A stretch of 19,056 nucleotides of DNA. Source: Entrophospora sp. SA101 (lineage: Eukaryota > Glomeromycota > Glomeromycetes > Entrophosporales > Entrophosporaceae). Below, in pieces: positions 19,055 through 19,056 of this stretch. The stretch is taken from contig CAUDNR010004384.1 of the NCBI GenBank assembly GCA_958430865.1, positions 982 to 20,037 on the forward strand, read 5' to 3'. The position numbers and the translations under genes are program-made. Position 1 is the first letter of the stretch. Each line of letters begins with the position of its first letter. Under the pieces are notes generated by a model, which saw only the letters and a list, made by a program, of their open reading frames with translations, was not told the DNA's origin and made no database searches.

Positions 19055-19056
19055 TT

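Noticed and set aside
1..19056. tRNA, rRNA, CRISPR array or bacterial-type operon
   Set aside because: No cloverleaf with a GGTTCGAATCC-type arm, no regularly spaced repeats with unique spacers, and no rRNA-like conserved blocks were seen on either strand.

Overview
This is a very AT-rich eukaryotic window. It has long homopolymer and microsatellite tracts, multi-exon genes with short GT-AG introns (about 43-94 bp, one of 225 bp), and many small inverted-repeat transposons. There is no bacterial gene layout: no tightly packed ORFs, no Shine-Dalgarno-led cistrons and no operons. The most economical reading is a repeat-swollen, low-GC fungal genome, and the style of the two main pseudogenes fits the Glomeromycotina (arbuscular mycorrhizal fungi). 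That assignment is inference from gene style and could not be tested here.

Region by region. 1-2.7 kb is non-coding, with an ATT microsatellite, CATTCATC-type repeats and poly-T tracts. 3.15-3.34 kb holds a possible short coding relic. 4.4-4.6 kb has a 48-bp sequence present twice. 5.98-6.66 kb is a candidate inverted-repeat element of about 680 bp, followed by an AATAAA/TTCGAATAAA low-complexity array at 6.78-7.06 kb. 8.1-9.6 kb holds two diverged copies of the 5' end of a hAT-like DNA transposon, each with a BED-finger-like coding stub. The second copy is split by a 528-bp element and a tiny hairpin insert. 9.98-10.13 kb is another small inverted-repeat element, and 10.16-10.79 kb a decayed minus-strand coding relic.

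The main content is two convergent pseudogenes. Pseudogene A (plus, 10921-about 13690) is reconstructed here as ten or eleven exons. It has a helical N-terminal part and a C-terminal core that looks like a divergent PD-(D/E)XK nuclease fold (Asp at 13070-13072, Glu-Val-Ser at 13124-13132). It is broken by an in-frame TGA at the end of exon 1, by a 177-bp MITE in exon 4 with a perfect 8-bp target duplication, by a second in-frame TGA at 13504, and by a frame change in the tail. Pseudogene B (minus, 15093-13938) keeps two clean introns and D/D/E-like motifs of a transposase-type RNase H fold, but carries about five frame changes.

To the right, 16259-16385 is a fold-back MITE and 16610-16691 a short exon-like stretch with a strong donor. 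The last 204 bases are an open, acidic C-terminal piece of a minus-strand gene that runs off the window. No complete, clearly functional protein-coding gene, tRNA, rRNA or CRISPR array was found. The window reads as a graveyard of multicopy family members being broken and carried by small DNA transposons.
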